Shown: positions 1-7,649 of the stretch, in pieces
Position numbering within the stretch: position 1 is the stretch's first letter
Layout of the letters: every line of letters starts with the position of its first letter
Assembly (NCBI RefSeq): GCF_036898465.1
Contig: NZ_JARUMJ010000001.1
Location: 434,001-498,000, forward strand
Source of the DNA: Streptomyces sp. B21-105
Lineage (GTDB): Bacteria; Actinomycetota; Actinomycetes; Streptomycetales; Streptomycetaceae
Direction: 5' to 3'
DNA length: 64,000 nt
The notes under the pieces: model-generated
The model's database searches: none
What the model was told of the DNA's origin: nothing
Seen by the model: the letters and a program-made list of their open reading frames with translations, nothing else
Position numbers and translations under genes: made by a program

Positions 1-267
1 TGCGGCGACTGCGGTGAGCGGTTCCGGCGGGACGTGGTGCTGGAGAACGTCACGGCCACCGCCCCCGGCGGCCAACTCGTGGGCATCAACAGCGACTTCG
101 GTGACACCGCCCGGCTGAGCGGCGTCACCGTGGTCGGCGACCCGGGCCGGGACGTCGTGCCCTGCCAGAAGTTCGCGGGGGCGACCGGCGGCGAGCCGGT
201 GAGGCTCGGTGCCGGGCCCGACGGGGTGAACTGCCTCTTCGAGGAGTCCGACGTCACCTTCCGGTGA
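1..267 (+). CDS. Pectate lyase (PL3-like), C-terminal end
   Basis: The frame is open from the first base and ends in TGA, so only the last 88 residues are present. They read as the end of a right-handed parallel beta-helix: two cysteines near the left edge (C-G-D-C), then repeated short strand/turn units with VVLENVTA and LVGINSDFGDTARL. This pattern matches polysaccharide lyase family 3 secreted pectate lyases, which cleave polygalacturonate by beta-elimination with calcium. The family assignment rests on resemblance of the tail only; the catalytic residues and signal peptide lie outside the window. The gene converges with the sigma-CAP gene, separated by a tandem repeat. Confidence 0.6.
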   Translation, partial: CGDCGERFRRDVVLENVTATAPGGQLVGINSDFGDTARLSGVTVVGDPGRDVVPCQKFAGATGGEPVRLGAGPDGVNCLFEESDVTFR

Positions 268-304
268 GCACGCGGTCACGGCCCGCCGGACACCCGGACA
301 CCCC

Positions 305-376
305 GTCACCGGGTCACCGGGTCACCGGGTCACCGGGTCACCGGGTCACCGGGTCACCGGGTCACCGGGTCACCGC
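305..376. repeat. 8-bp tandem array (GTCACCGG), about nine copies
   Basis: Eight perfect copies of GTCACCGG and one variant (GTCACCGC) run head to tail. The array lies between two convergent genes and its last copies include the stop codon of the minus-strand sigma-CAP gene (370-372), so copy-number change beyond the stop would alter only the 3' untranslated region. The unit is a typical slippage substrate. Confidence 0.9.
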
Positions 377-2040
377 TTGGCGCCGAAGTTCTGCGTCCAC
401 CACGGGCCGCCGGCGCCGTCGTGGATGCCCACGCCGATGTTCTTGAAGTCGCAGTTGAGGATGTTGGCGCGGTGGCCGGGACTGTTCATCCAGGACGTCA
501 TCACCGACTCGGCCGTCTGCTGCCCCATGGCGATGTTCTCGCCGTAGGTGGACCAGCGGTAGCCGGCGGCCGTGATGCGCACGCCGGGGTCGGCGCCGTC
601 GGGGTTGGTGTGGTCGAAGAAGTCGCGGGCGGCCATGTCGTCGGAGTGCCCCTGGGCGGACTTGCGCAGCAGCGGGTCGCCCGTGAGGGGACCGCAGCCC
701 GCGGCCGCCCGTTCCTTGTTGACCAGGGCGATCACCTGACTCTCGCGGTCGGACGGCCCCGACTGCGGGAGTGGCGCCTTCGAGGCGGACCGCCGCGCGC
801 CGGCGGCCGGCTTCGCCGGCGTCTTGGCCGGGGCGCTGCGGGAGGCCCTGGCGCTCGGCGAGGTGCTCGCGGTCGGTGACTTCGACGCCGACGGCGAGGC
901 CGAGACCGACGGGGACGGCGAAGGCGACGCACTCGCGGCGCCGGCGTCCGGGGAGGGCCGGTCGGCGGCGAGGGCGTCGTTCGCGGGCTGCACCGCGGTG
1001 CTCTCCCCCGACCCCGGGTCCGTTTGCGCCCCGAAGTAGTAGAGCCCGCCGCCCGCCACGCACGCGGCCACCACCGCTCCGCCGACCACGCGCCGCCGTG
1101 TGCGCCGGCGGCGGCGAGCCGCCGTGCGGGAGACGGTGCGATCCCCGGCGCGGCGCCCCGTCCGCGTGATCACGGTGGGGTCCCCGTCCCCGTCCCCGCC
1201 CCCGTTCGCGGACGGGGAGGTGGCCGAGACGGCCAGGGCGACGGTGTCGGCGGCGCCGGGCGTCCTCGCCAGGAGCGCGGACGACACCGCGACCAGCGCC
1301 AGCCCGGCCAGCAGGCCCTCCGCGGGCAGCAGTCCGCTCCACAGGCCCGAGCACCGGGCGCAGCCGCGGGCGTGGCGGGCTATGCGCTTGCGCCACAGCG
1401 CCGAGGGCCGGCCGTCGAAGCCCGCGAGCGCGTCCCGCAGCTCCGGGCACGGCGGCTGCGCGTCCAGCGCCCGCACCACGACCCGTGCCGCCTCCAGCTG
1501 CGCCTTCATCCGCTGCACGCGCACGGCCGTGTGCTGCGGTGTCAGTGTCAGGGCGTCGGCGATCTCGGCGCGGGTCAGCTCGCCCGCGCACTCCAGCCAC
1601 CACAGGGACAGCAGGCCGCGGTCGTCGGGCTCCAGCCAGCGTGTGGCGCGCGCGGTCTCCTGCCGCTGGCCGGACAACTGCAGCTGGACGATGGTCAGGT
1701 CCACGAAGTCGGCGCCCGGATCGGCCACCTCGTCGGCCTCCTCCATGCCGCCCTGCGCGGGCTGGAGACGGTTGAAGTGCGCGCGGACCTGGTTCATCGC
1801 GATGGCCACCAGCCAGGAGCGGAAGCTCTCGGGCGACCTGAGCGTGCTCAGCGAGTCGAGGGCGCGCAGCATGGTGTCCTGCACGACGTCGTCCACGTCC
1901 ACCGACCCGTTCAACGCCCGGCCCACGATGTTGTAGACCAGCGGGAGGTAGGCGCCGACGAGCGCGTCCTGAGCCGCCTGGTCGCCCGCCCGGGCGGCCC
2001 TCACCAGCTCTGTCGCGTCCACCGTGTGCCGTTCGCTCAT
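370..2040 (-). CDS. ECF sigma factor fused to CAP domain
   Basis: A 556-residue multidomain protein. Residues about 10-95 form sigma-70 region 2 and 122-194 region 4 (promoter recognition); residues 198-230 carry a zinc-anti-sigma-like pattern (C198, H223-x3-C227-x2-C230). A hydrophobic stretch follows at 237-258, then an arginine-rich run (309-317) directly before a clear transmembrane helix (318-337), a Ser/Pro/Ala-rich linker (360-425) and a CAP/SCP domain (433-553) with HSDDM (H465), YGEN (499-502) and GHR (522-524). By the positive-inside rule the sigma part is cytoplasmic and the CAP domain outside. Actinobacterial ECF groups with C-terminal extensions are known; the CAP version is inferred here to be a membrane-tethered sigma factor that senses the envelope. 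The ATG start has no strong ribosome site. No separate anti-sigma gene is adjacent. Confidence 0.85.
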   Translation of the reverse strand: MSERHTVDATELVRAARAGDQAAQDALVGAYLPLVYNIVGRALNGSVDVDDVVQDTMLRALDSLSTLRSPESFRSWLVAIAMNQVRAHFNRLQPAQGGMEEADEVADPGADFVDLTIVQLQLSGQRQETARATRWLEPDDRGLLSLWWLECAGELTRAEIADALTLTPQHTAVRVQRMKAQLEAARVVVRALDAQPPCPELRDALAGFDGRPSALWRKRIARHARGCARCSGLWSGLLPAEGLLAGLALVAVSSALLARTPGAADTVALAVSATSPSANGGGDGDGDPTVITRTGRRAGDRTVSRTAARRRRRTRRRVVGGAVVAACVAGGGLYYFGAQTDPGSGESTAVQPANDALAADRPSPDAGAASASPSPSPSVSASPSASKSPTASTSPSARASRSAPAKTPAKPAAGARRSASKAPLPQSGPSDRESQVIALVNKERAAAGCGPLTGDPLLRKSAQGHSDDMAARDFFDHTNPDGADPGVRITAAGYRWSTYGENIAMGQQTAESVMTSWMNSPGHRANILNCDFKNIGVGIHDGAGGPWWTQNFGAKR

Positions 2041-2306
2041 TGCTGCTTCCCTGTCCTCGACTCCGAACGATGCTGTCCCTCGCTTCGGGGATCACCGCGG
2101 GAGCACCGGATAACAGTTCCTCGTAAAAACGTGCGAGGAGAGAGTCGCCGCTGTGGCGGCGTCGGCGCAATGGACGCGGTCACACCGGCGCACCGAAGCG
2201 CGACGGAGAAAACATGGCGAACTCACCGGAAACGGACGGTGGGACGCAACGGGCGGGCAGCCGGGCGATTGACCGGCGAAGGGTGCTGGCACCGACGGTG
2301 AAATGA

Positions 2307-2567
2307 AGGGCGCTCGCCGCCGACGCGCCGGTCCTCGTCCTGCACGAGCCCACGACGGCCGTCGACGCCGTCACGGAGGTCCGCATCGCCGGCGGCATCA
2401 GGGAGATCCGCGCGGGCCGCACCACCGTGCTGGTCACCAACAGCGCCGCCCTGCTCGCCGTCACCGACCGGGTCGTCCTCCTCGACGGCGGCCGGCTCGC
2501 CGCGAGCGGCGGCCACGACCAGCTCGTGCGCGCCTGCGCCCCCTACCGGACGGCGGTCCTGTCATGA
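2307..2567 (+). pseudogene. ABC exporter ATPase domain, C-terminal fragment
   Basis: The frame begins abruptly at RALAADAPVLVLHEPTTAVD (a Walker B/D-loop segment in which the usual LDEP reads LHEP) and runs to a natural stop through the H-loop region. The Walker A, signature motif and whole membrane domain are missing, and an in-frame TGA lies immediately upstream at 2304-2306. It is the tail of a half-size ABC exporter. Its stop overlaps the ATG of the next exporter fragment (ATGA), the usual arrangement of paired half-exporters in siderophore clusters. The left breakpoint is near 2306. Confidence 0.7.
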
Positions 2568-3013
2568 CCGGTTCCCCGGCGGCCCCCGACCGGCCCGGGA
2601 CGGCGGCGGACGCGCCCGCGCTGCTGCCCGTCGCCTCGCCCGCCCGCACCCGCGCGGCCGTCGTGGCACTCCTGCGGCCACAGCGACGACTGGCCCTGGC
2701 CGCGCTCGCCGTGATGGTGGCCGCGACCGCCGTCGGACTGCTCGTGCAGCCGCTGCTGGGCCGGATCGTGGACCTCGCCGCCGACCGCGGCTCCGCGAAC
2801 GCCATCACCGTCACCGCGGCGCTGCTCGCCGCCGTCGCCGTCGTGCAGGGCGTAGCGACCGGGCTGGGTCTCTCGCTGATCTCCCGGCTCGGCGAGACGA
2901 CGCTGGCCCGGTTGCGCGAGCGGTTCGTCGAACGGGCCCTGGACCTGCCGCTGGAGCGGGTCGAGAAGGCCGGCGCCGGCGACCTCACCGCCCGCGTCAC
3001 CGCAGACGTGTCA
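2564..3013 (+). pseudogene. ABC exporter membrane domain, N-terminal fragment
   Basis: Starts with ATG overlapping the stop of the preceding fragment and encodes the first 150 or so residues of a second half-exporter: two membrane helices (about residues 45-68 and 80-105) and the coupling-helix region ending GDLTARVTADVSL. At about 3013 the homology stops and an ornithine monooxygenase continues in another frame. The remaining helices and the ATPase domain are deleted. It is therefore a breakpoint relic, not a functional transporter. Confidence 0.7.
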
Positions 3014-3991
3014 CTCACCTCGTCGAGTACTCCGCCGAGGTCATGTCCGTGCTGCCGGTCGTCGAGGACGGCGAGGTACGCGCGTTCGACGTCGCCTCCC
3101 ACGACCCTGCCGCTCCGGGCGCGCCGACGGTCCGCCGCACCCGCACCCTCTGTGTCGCCACCGGCCTGGAACCGCACCTGCCGCCGGGCATCGCACCCTC
3201 CGAACGGGTCTGGCACACCAGTGAGTTGCTGCCCCGCGTCGAACAACTGGCGCGCTCCGGCGGGCCGGTGCGCCGTGCCGTCGTGCTCGGCGCGGGCCAG
3301 AGCGCCGCCGAAGCCGTCGACTACCTCCACCGCAGCTTCCCCGAGGCCGAGATCTGCTCCGTCTTCGCCAAGTACGGCTACACCCCCGCGGACGACAGCC
3401 CGTTCGCCAACCGGATCTTCGACCCGGAGGCCGTCGACGTCTACTACGGGGCGCCGTCCGCGGTGAAGCAGTCGCTGCACGACTACCACCGCAGCACCAA
3501 CTACTCCGTGGTGGACATGGACTTGATCGAGTCCCTGTTCCCGGACCATGTACCGGGAGAAGGTGCAGGGCAGGCAGCGGATCCGGATGCTCAACGTCTC
3601 CCGGCTGCGCGAGGTCGCCCCGGCTGCGGACGGGGTGCGGGTCACCGTGGAGTTCCTGCCCACCGGCGAGGAGGCGGTGCTCGACTCGGACCTGCTCGTG
3701 TACGCCACCGGTTACCAGCCGCGCGGCCTGGGCGAGAACCTCGGCGAGATCGCCAAGGTCTGCCTGCGCGACGAGGAGGACGCGCTGCTCGTCGGCCGCG
3801 ACCACCGGGTCGAGACCGCCGCCCACGTGTCCGCGGACGTCTACCTCCAGGGCGGCACCGAGCACAGCCACGGACTGACCTCGACACTGCTGTCCACCAC
3901 CGCCGTCCGCGCCGGGGAGATCCTCAGCTCGCTCCTCGCCCGCCACGCCGCCCGGCGGACCGCCCCGGCGGACAGTTCGGCGCATCGGTGA
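3014..3991 (+). pseudogene. Ornithine/lysine N-monooxygenase remnant
   Basis: Resembles the C-terminal two thirds of flavin-dependent ornithine N5-monooxygenases (SidA/PvdA/CchB), which hydroxylate ornithine for hydroxamate siderophores. Visible parts are the CVATGLEPHLPP segment, the NADPH-binding motif VVLGAGQSAAE, the DDSPFANRIFDPE substrate region and the ATGYQPRGL motif near the end. The N-terminal FAD-binding fold is missing. At 3541-3543 a run of three C shifts the frame: reading two C restores LF-R-TMYREK. Order and content resemble a coelichelin-type cluster reduced by deletion. Confidence 0.75.
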
Positions 3992-4123
3992 GAACCGTGC
4001 GGTACGTCGTCGGACAGGACCGCGGACACCCCGGCTGACACCTCGACGGAGCCGCCCCCGAGCCACCCCCGAGACTGACCGCGCCGGTGCGCGCCGGTCG
4101 GTCGCCGGCGCGGCGCACGGCGT

Positions 4124-4136
4124 TACTGTCGCCGGC
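4124..4136 (+). promoter_or_regulatory. Leaderless -10 box for MFS gene
   Basis: TACTGT (4124-4129) fits TANNNT and lies 7 nt before the ATG at 4137. There is no purine-rich ribosome site between them, which implies a leaderless mRNA. Confidence 0.5.
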
Positions 4137-5327
4137 ATGGACCGTGAACGCCGAGGCCGGCTCCCGTGTCTGCTCGGCGGCGCCGTGTTCGCCGTGTGCA
4201 TGGCCGGCACCACGCTGCCGACCCCTCTCTACGGCCTCTACCAGGAGAAATTCGGCTTCTCCGAGCTGACGGTCACCGTCGTGTACGCCGTGTACGCCTT
4301 CGGCGTCATCGGGATCCTGCTGCTGGCGGGCAACGCCTCGGACACCGTCGGCAGACGTCCGGTGCTGCTGTGGGCCCTGGGCTTCGCGGCCGCGAGCGCC
4401 GTCTGCTTCCTGTGCGCCACCGGGCTGAGCTGGCTGTACGCGGGGCGGCTGCTGTCGGGACTGTCGGCCGGACTGTGCACCGGGGCCGCCACGGCGTACG
4501 TGATGGACCTCGCCCCGCCGGGCGGCGCCACCCGGGCCACCCTCGTGGCGACGGCCGCCAACATGGGCGGCCTCGGCTGCGGTCCGCTGCTGGCCGGGGT
4601 GCTCGCGCAGTACGCGGACGGGCCGCTGTACCTGCCGTTCGCCGTGCACCTCGTCCTGATCGCCGGCTCGGCCGCCGTGCTCGCGCTCCTTCCGGAGACC
4701 GTGGCGGACCGGGGACCGGTCGGCGCGGTGCGTCCGCAGCGGCCCGGGCTGCCCCCGCGGGTGCGGACGGTGTTCGGGCCCGCGGCCGCCGCCTCCTTCG
4801 CCGGGTTCGCCCTGTTCGGCGTGTTCACCTCGATCAGCCCGGCGTTCCTCGCCCGGTCACTGGACGTCGGCAACCATGCGGTGAGCGGGCTCGTCGTCGC
4901 GCTGGCCTTCTTCGCCTCCATCGCCGGGCAGACGGCCGTCGGCCGCCTCGGCGTCGCGCGGTCGCTGCCGCTGGGCTGCGCCGTGCTCCTGGCCGGCCTC
5001 GCGCTGCTCGCTGGCGCGCTGGCCTGGGACCTGCTCGCGCTGGTCGTGCTCAGTGCGGTCGTCGGCGGGACCGGTCAGGGGATGACGTTCCGCGGCTCGC
5101 TGTCCGCGGTGGCCGCGGCGTCCCCGCCGGAGCAGCGCGCGGCGGTGATCTCGACGCTCTTCGTGGTGGCCTACACGGGCATCTCGGTGCCGGTGATCGG
5201 TGTGGGCGTGCTGGTCGGTCCCCTCGGACTCGAGGGCGCCGGCCTGGTGTTCATCGCCTGCATGGCCGGCCTCGTCTCGCTGGCTGCGGCCTACCTGCTG
5301 CGGCGACCGGTGCCGGCGAATCGCTGA
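4137..5327 (+). CDS. MFS transporter, 12-TM type
   Basis: A 396-residue integral membrane protein with twelve predicted helices. The first helix is followed by TLPTPLYGLYQEKFGFS, and the loop between helices 2 and 3 has the MFS motif NASDTVGRRPVLL. It belongs to the drug/sugar-efflux-like major facilitator group; the substrate cannot be read from sequence. It follows the siderophore-cluster relic by 145 bp and could once have served that locus, but it is intact and has its own leaderless promoter. Start chosen at ATG 4137 because of the -10 spacing. Confidence 0.8.
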   Translation: MDRERRGRLPCLLGGAVFAVCMAGTTLPTPLYGLYQEKFGFSELTVTVVYAVYAFGVIGILLLAGNASDTVGRRPVLLWALGFAAASAVCFLCATGLSWLYAGRLLSGLSAGLCTGAATAYVMDLAPPGGATRATLVATAANMGGLGCGPLLAGVLAQYADGPLYLPFAVHLVLIAGSAAVLALLPETVADRGPVGAVRPQRPGLPPRVRTVFGPAAAASFAGFALFGVFTSISPAFLARSLDVGNHAVSGLVVALAFFASIAGQTAVGRLGVARSLPLGCAVLLAGLALLAGALAWDLLALVVLSAVVGGTGQGMTFRGSLSAVAAASPPEQRAAVISTLFVVAYTGISVPVIGVGVLVGPLGLEGAGLVFIACMAGLVSLAAAYLLRRPVPANR

Positions 5328-5493
5328 CCGCGAACGGCTGACCGGACGGCGGGGTTCGACGTCGCCCGCGCGCCGCGTGCCCGCCTGGGCGCGTCCGTAC
5401 GGGTGGGTTCGGCCCCGCGGCGAAGCGGGACGGGGCGGATCCGCGTTGTGCAGACCCCATTCGTCTTCACGTCATCACGGGAAAGGCCCTTCG

Positions 5494-5583
5494 ATGCGAC
5501 GTACCGCTCTTCTCGCCGTCTGCGCCCTGGTCAGCGCCGCGGCCACGGGATTCTTCACCACCAGCGCCCTGCGCAGCCGCTGA
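5494..5583 (+). CDS. Small hydrophobic peptide, 29 aa
   Basis: ATG is preceded by GGAAAGG at good spacing and followed by a 29-residue frame: MRRT, a 12-15 residue hydrophobic core (ALLAVCALVSAAATGFF), then a short polar tail ending LRSR. This is a minimal signal-anchor or secreted peptide. Length and codon use do not prove expression, and no family is recognised. A 14-bp repeat array begins 44 bp downstream. Confidence 0.3.
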   Translation: MRRTALLAVCALVSAAATGFFTTSALRSR

Positions 5584-5626
5584 CAGCGCGGCCGGGGCGG
5601 CTTCTCACGGCTTCCCCGGCCCGGTC

Positions 5627-5717
5627 CGTACGGCCCGGCCCGTACGGCCCGGCCCGTGCTCTCCGCCCTGCGTTGTCCGCCCTGCGTTGTCCGCCCTGCG
5701 TTGTCCGCCTTGCGTTC
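5627..5717. repeat. Two 14-bp tandem arrays
   Basis: Two perfect copies of CGTACGGCCCGGCC (5627-5654) are followed by four copies of TCCGCCCTGCGTTG (5662-5717, the last with two changes). Both units are 14 bp. They adjoin the 3' end of the decayed minus-strand MFS gene and precede no obvious gene. Confidence 0.85.
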
Positions 5718-6080
5718 TCGACGCCGTACCAGCGGCTCCTGCGGCGCCATTTCGGGCTGTGCCGCGCCGCCCGGGTGCCGGCTCGCGCACAGGAAGCCGA
5801 TCCCCAGGGCGACGGCCCTCCCGTAGAACACCCACTGGTTGGCCTGGGCGAAGTCCATGCGGATCGCGGACATCGACTCGCGCACCGTGTTCGCGACCGG
5901 CCCGTCCCCACTGGGCTGCCGGTTGTCGGCGTTGCCGGTCACCGCTTCCGCGACTCCGCGCGCCGCGTCGCCCGCCGCCCCGGACGGCACCCCCGCGCGA
6001 TTCGAGGGTGTCCCGCACGTTGTCGGTCATGGCGTGGGTCGGCAGCGTGCTGAAGAGCGCCAGGCCGACGCTGGCTCGTC
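5718..6080 (-). pseudogene. MFS (EmrB/QacA-like) transporter, C-terminal relic
   Basis: On the minus strand about 110 codons in two frames resemble the end of a 14-TM drug exporter: SVGLALFSTLPTHAMTDNVRD, then after a frameshift near 5995 a stretch with VANTVRESMSAIRMDFAQAN and a last membrane helix WVFYGRAVALGIGFLCA. No start or N-terminal part exists, because the homology breaks at about 6080 where an oppositely oriented integrase fragment begins. The tail runs into the 14-bp repeats. Confidence 0.5.
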
Positions 6081-6415
6081 TCATCGAACGACAGATCGCT
6101 GAAGGCCGGAGACACTCGGCGGTGGGAGCCCTGCCCGACAGCGAGCACCAGGAGCTTCTTCTCCCGGGCCGTCTCGCCGGCCGCCCACGAAGCCCTGGTG
6201 GCCTGTCGGCGCAGCTCGCGAAGCACGGTCTGCCCACCCGCGCGGCCCGCAACACGGCCTTGTTCGGCATGGCCGGTGAACTTCCGCCGATCATCATGTG
6301 CGACCTGTTCGGAATCCACAGGAACACCGCCACGCAGTGGGCGGCTTTGGCCCAAGACAGCTGGGCTGGCTACCTCGCGGCTCTCGCGACTCAGAACAAA
6401 ATGTCGCAGCAGTAG
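6065..6415 (+). pseudogene. Integrase/recombinase C-terminal relic
   Basis: About 116 codons with the pattern TLARLIERQIAEGRRHS, PDSEHQELLLPGRLAGRP, LPTRAARNTALFGMAGELPP and LFGIHRNTATQWAALAQDSW. This resembles the C-terminal part of phage-integrase-like proteins common in Streptomyces, with a helix-turn-helix-like end. It starts abruptly against the MFS relic and has no ribosome site or start. It is probably debris of an integrated element. Confidence 0.5.
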
Positions 6416-6424
6416 GGCGCAGCC

Positions 6425-7171
6425 TCACATCCGGGATCGCAGCACGTCGACCTCGCAACCTGGCGCGAACGGGTCGAAACCGTGCTCGACCAGCCAACGA
6501 ACCGCCAGCAGGCTTCGCAACGACCACCACGCGTGGATCACATCGAGGTCGATGTCAGTGCCGTAGCCGGCGATGACGTCGTCAAGGTGCTCCTCGTGTC
6601 CGAGCGTGAAGGTGGCGAGGTCGTACAGGGCATCGCCCTGGCCCGCCTCGGACCAGTCGATCATGCCCGTGACCTCGTCGCCGTCGACGAAGACGTGCGC
6701 GATCTGCAGGTCGCCGTGCGTGAACGACGGAGTCCACGGCCGGAGCGCGGCCTCGGCGACCAGGCGGTTGCGGGTGACCAGGTCGGCGGGCAGGATGCCG
6801 TTCGTCACGAGCAACTCGCACTCGTCGTCGAGTTCCGTCGCCAGCGCGGCGATGCTCCGGCCGGCCCCGCCCGGCCGGGGCGGCAGCGGCGCGTCGTGCA
6901 GCTTCCGGATGACGGCGCCCGCCGCGGCCCACGCCGCCGGCGACCCTGTCGACGGCCCGCCGAGGCGCCCAAGCGTCGTCCCCGGGAGTGCGGCGACCGC
7001 AAGCACGGGCGGCTTGCGCCACAGGACCTCCGGGGTCGGGACCGGCGCGAGGGACATCGCCTCGACCTCGACGTCGATGCGCGCCTGATCGGCGTCCACC
7101 TTCAAGAACACGTCGCCGACGCGCAGAGTCGCACGCTCGGAATGGGCGACGACGACTTCGATCTCATCCAT
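6425..7171 (-). CDS. Aminoglycoside phosphotransferase-family protein
   Basis: A 248-residue APH/choline-kinase-fold protein. It has the Brenner-type catalytic motif HGDLQIAH (H152, D154) and the DFG-like metal motif IDWSEAG about 18 residues later, followed by DLATFTLGHEEHL. The position normally Asn in HxDxxxxN is His159. N-terminal ATP-binding strands are present but short. Substrate is unknown; members phosphorylate small hydroxyl compounds or confer resistance, which cannot be claimed here. It stands alone between recombinase debris and a small membrane-protein gene. Confidence 0.7.
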   Translation of the reverse strand: MDEIEVVVAHSERATLRVGDVFLKVDADQARIDVEVEAMSLAPVPTPEVLWRKPPVLAVAALPGTTLGRLGGPSTGSPAAWAAAGAVIRKLHDAPLPPRPGGAGRSIAALATELDDECELLVTNGILPADLVTRNRLVAEAALRPWTPSFTHGDLQIAHVFVDGDEVTGMIDWSEAGQGDALYDLATFTLGHEEHLDDVIAGYGTDIDLDVIHAWWSLRSLLAVRWLVEHGFDPFAPGCEVDVLRSRM

Positions 7172-7339
7172 GGGCGACCAGTATCCCGGGGCTGATCGCC
7201 GACGTCGCCGGGTTCATCGCGTGCGATTACGTGGCTGGCCGCATCCCTCTACCGGCGGCCTCGTGCACGACACCGACCTCAGACCAGGTCGAGCAGTCCT
7301 CAGAGCCGCTGAATAGCGCACTACCAGAACACTGCCTCT

Positions 7340-7450
7340 TCACCAGTAGATGAACGTCATCGCCACCGCGAACATCATGGCCGCGAGAGCCACCGAAGGC
7401 GAGGGCACGCCCTGGCCCGCCGACGTCCCCGCCCGCCGCTTGGTGTACAT
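7340..7450 (-). CDS. Small C-terminally anchored membrane protein, 36 aa
   Basis: Encodes MYTKRRAGTSAGQGVPSPS followed by a hydrophobic helix (VALAAMMFAVAMTFIYW) ending in Trp at the stop. A GAGGTG ribosome site is well spaced for the ATG at 7450; an in-frame ATG at 7459 sits too close to it. The positively charged N-terminus predicts a cytoplasmic N-terminus. No family recognised. Confidence 0.45.
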   Translation of the reverse strand: MYTKRRAGTSAGQGVPSPSVALAAMMFAVAMTFIYW

Positions 7451-7540
7451 GCCAGTCATCACCTCAGTCTGCGCCCGGACACGCGGTGCCGCATGCGCGG
7501 ACAGGCGGGAGGGGGCGCGCGACGGAACGGGACGCACGGC

Positions 7541-7608
7541 GGGACGGGCTGCACGGCGGGAGGAATGCGCGGCGGGACGGGCTGCACGGCGGGAGGAATG
7601 CGCGGCGG
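7541..7608. repeat. 33-bp direct repeat, two copies
   Basis: A 33-bp unit beginning GGGACGGGCTGCACGGCGGG is repeated perfectly (7541-7573 and 7574-7606). It lies 40 bp upstream of the coiled-coil gene. The unit itself contains shorter CACGGCGGGA echoes, so the region may have grown by slippage. Confidence 0.8.
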
Positions 7609-7649
7609 CCGGGGTGCGCGGCGGGCCGGTCGGGGGGAAGCTGACGATC

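Noticed and set aside
305..376. CRISPR array
   Set aside because: The repeats are 8 bp, directly adjacent, with no spacers and no cas genes.
362..2170. A 602-residue open frame on the minus strand overlapping the sigma-CAP gene
   Set aside because: It is the same DNA read out of frame, with Arg/Pro/Gly-rich low-complexity sequence and no domain; the sigma and CAP motifs are all in the other frame.
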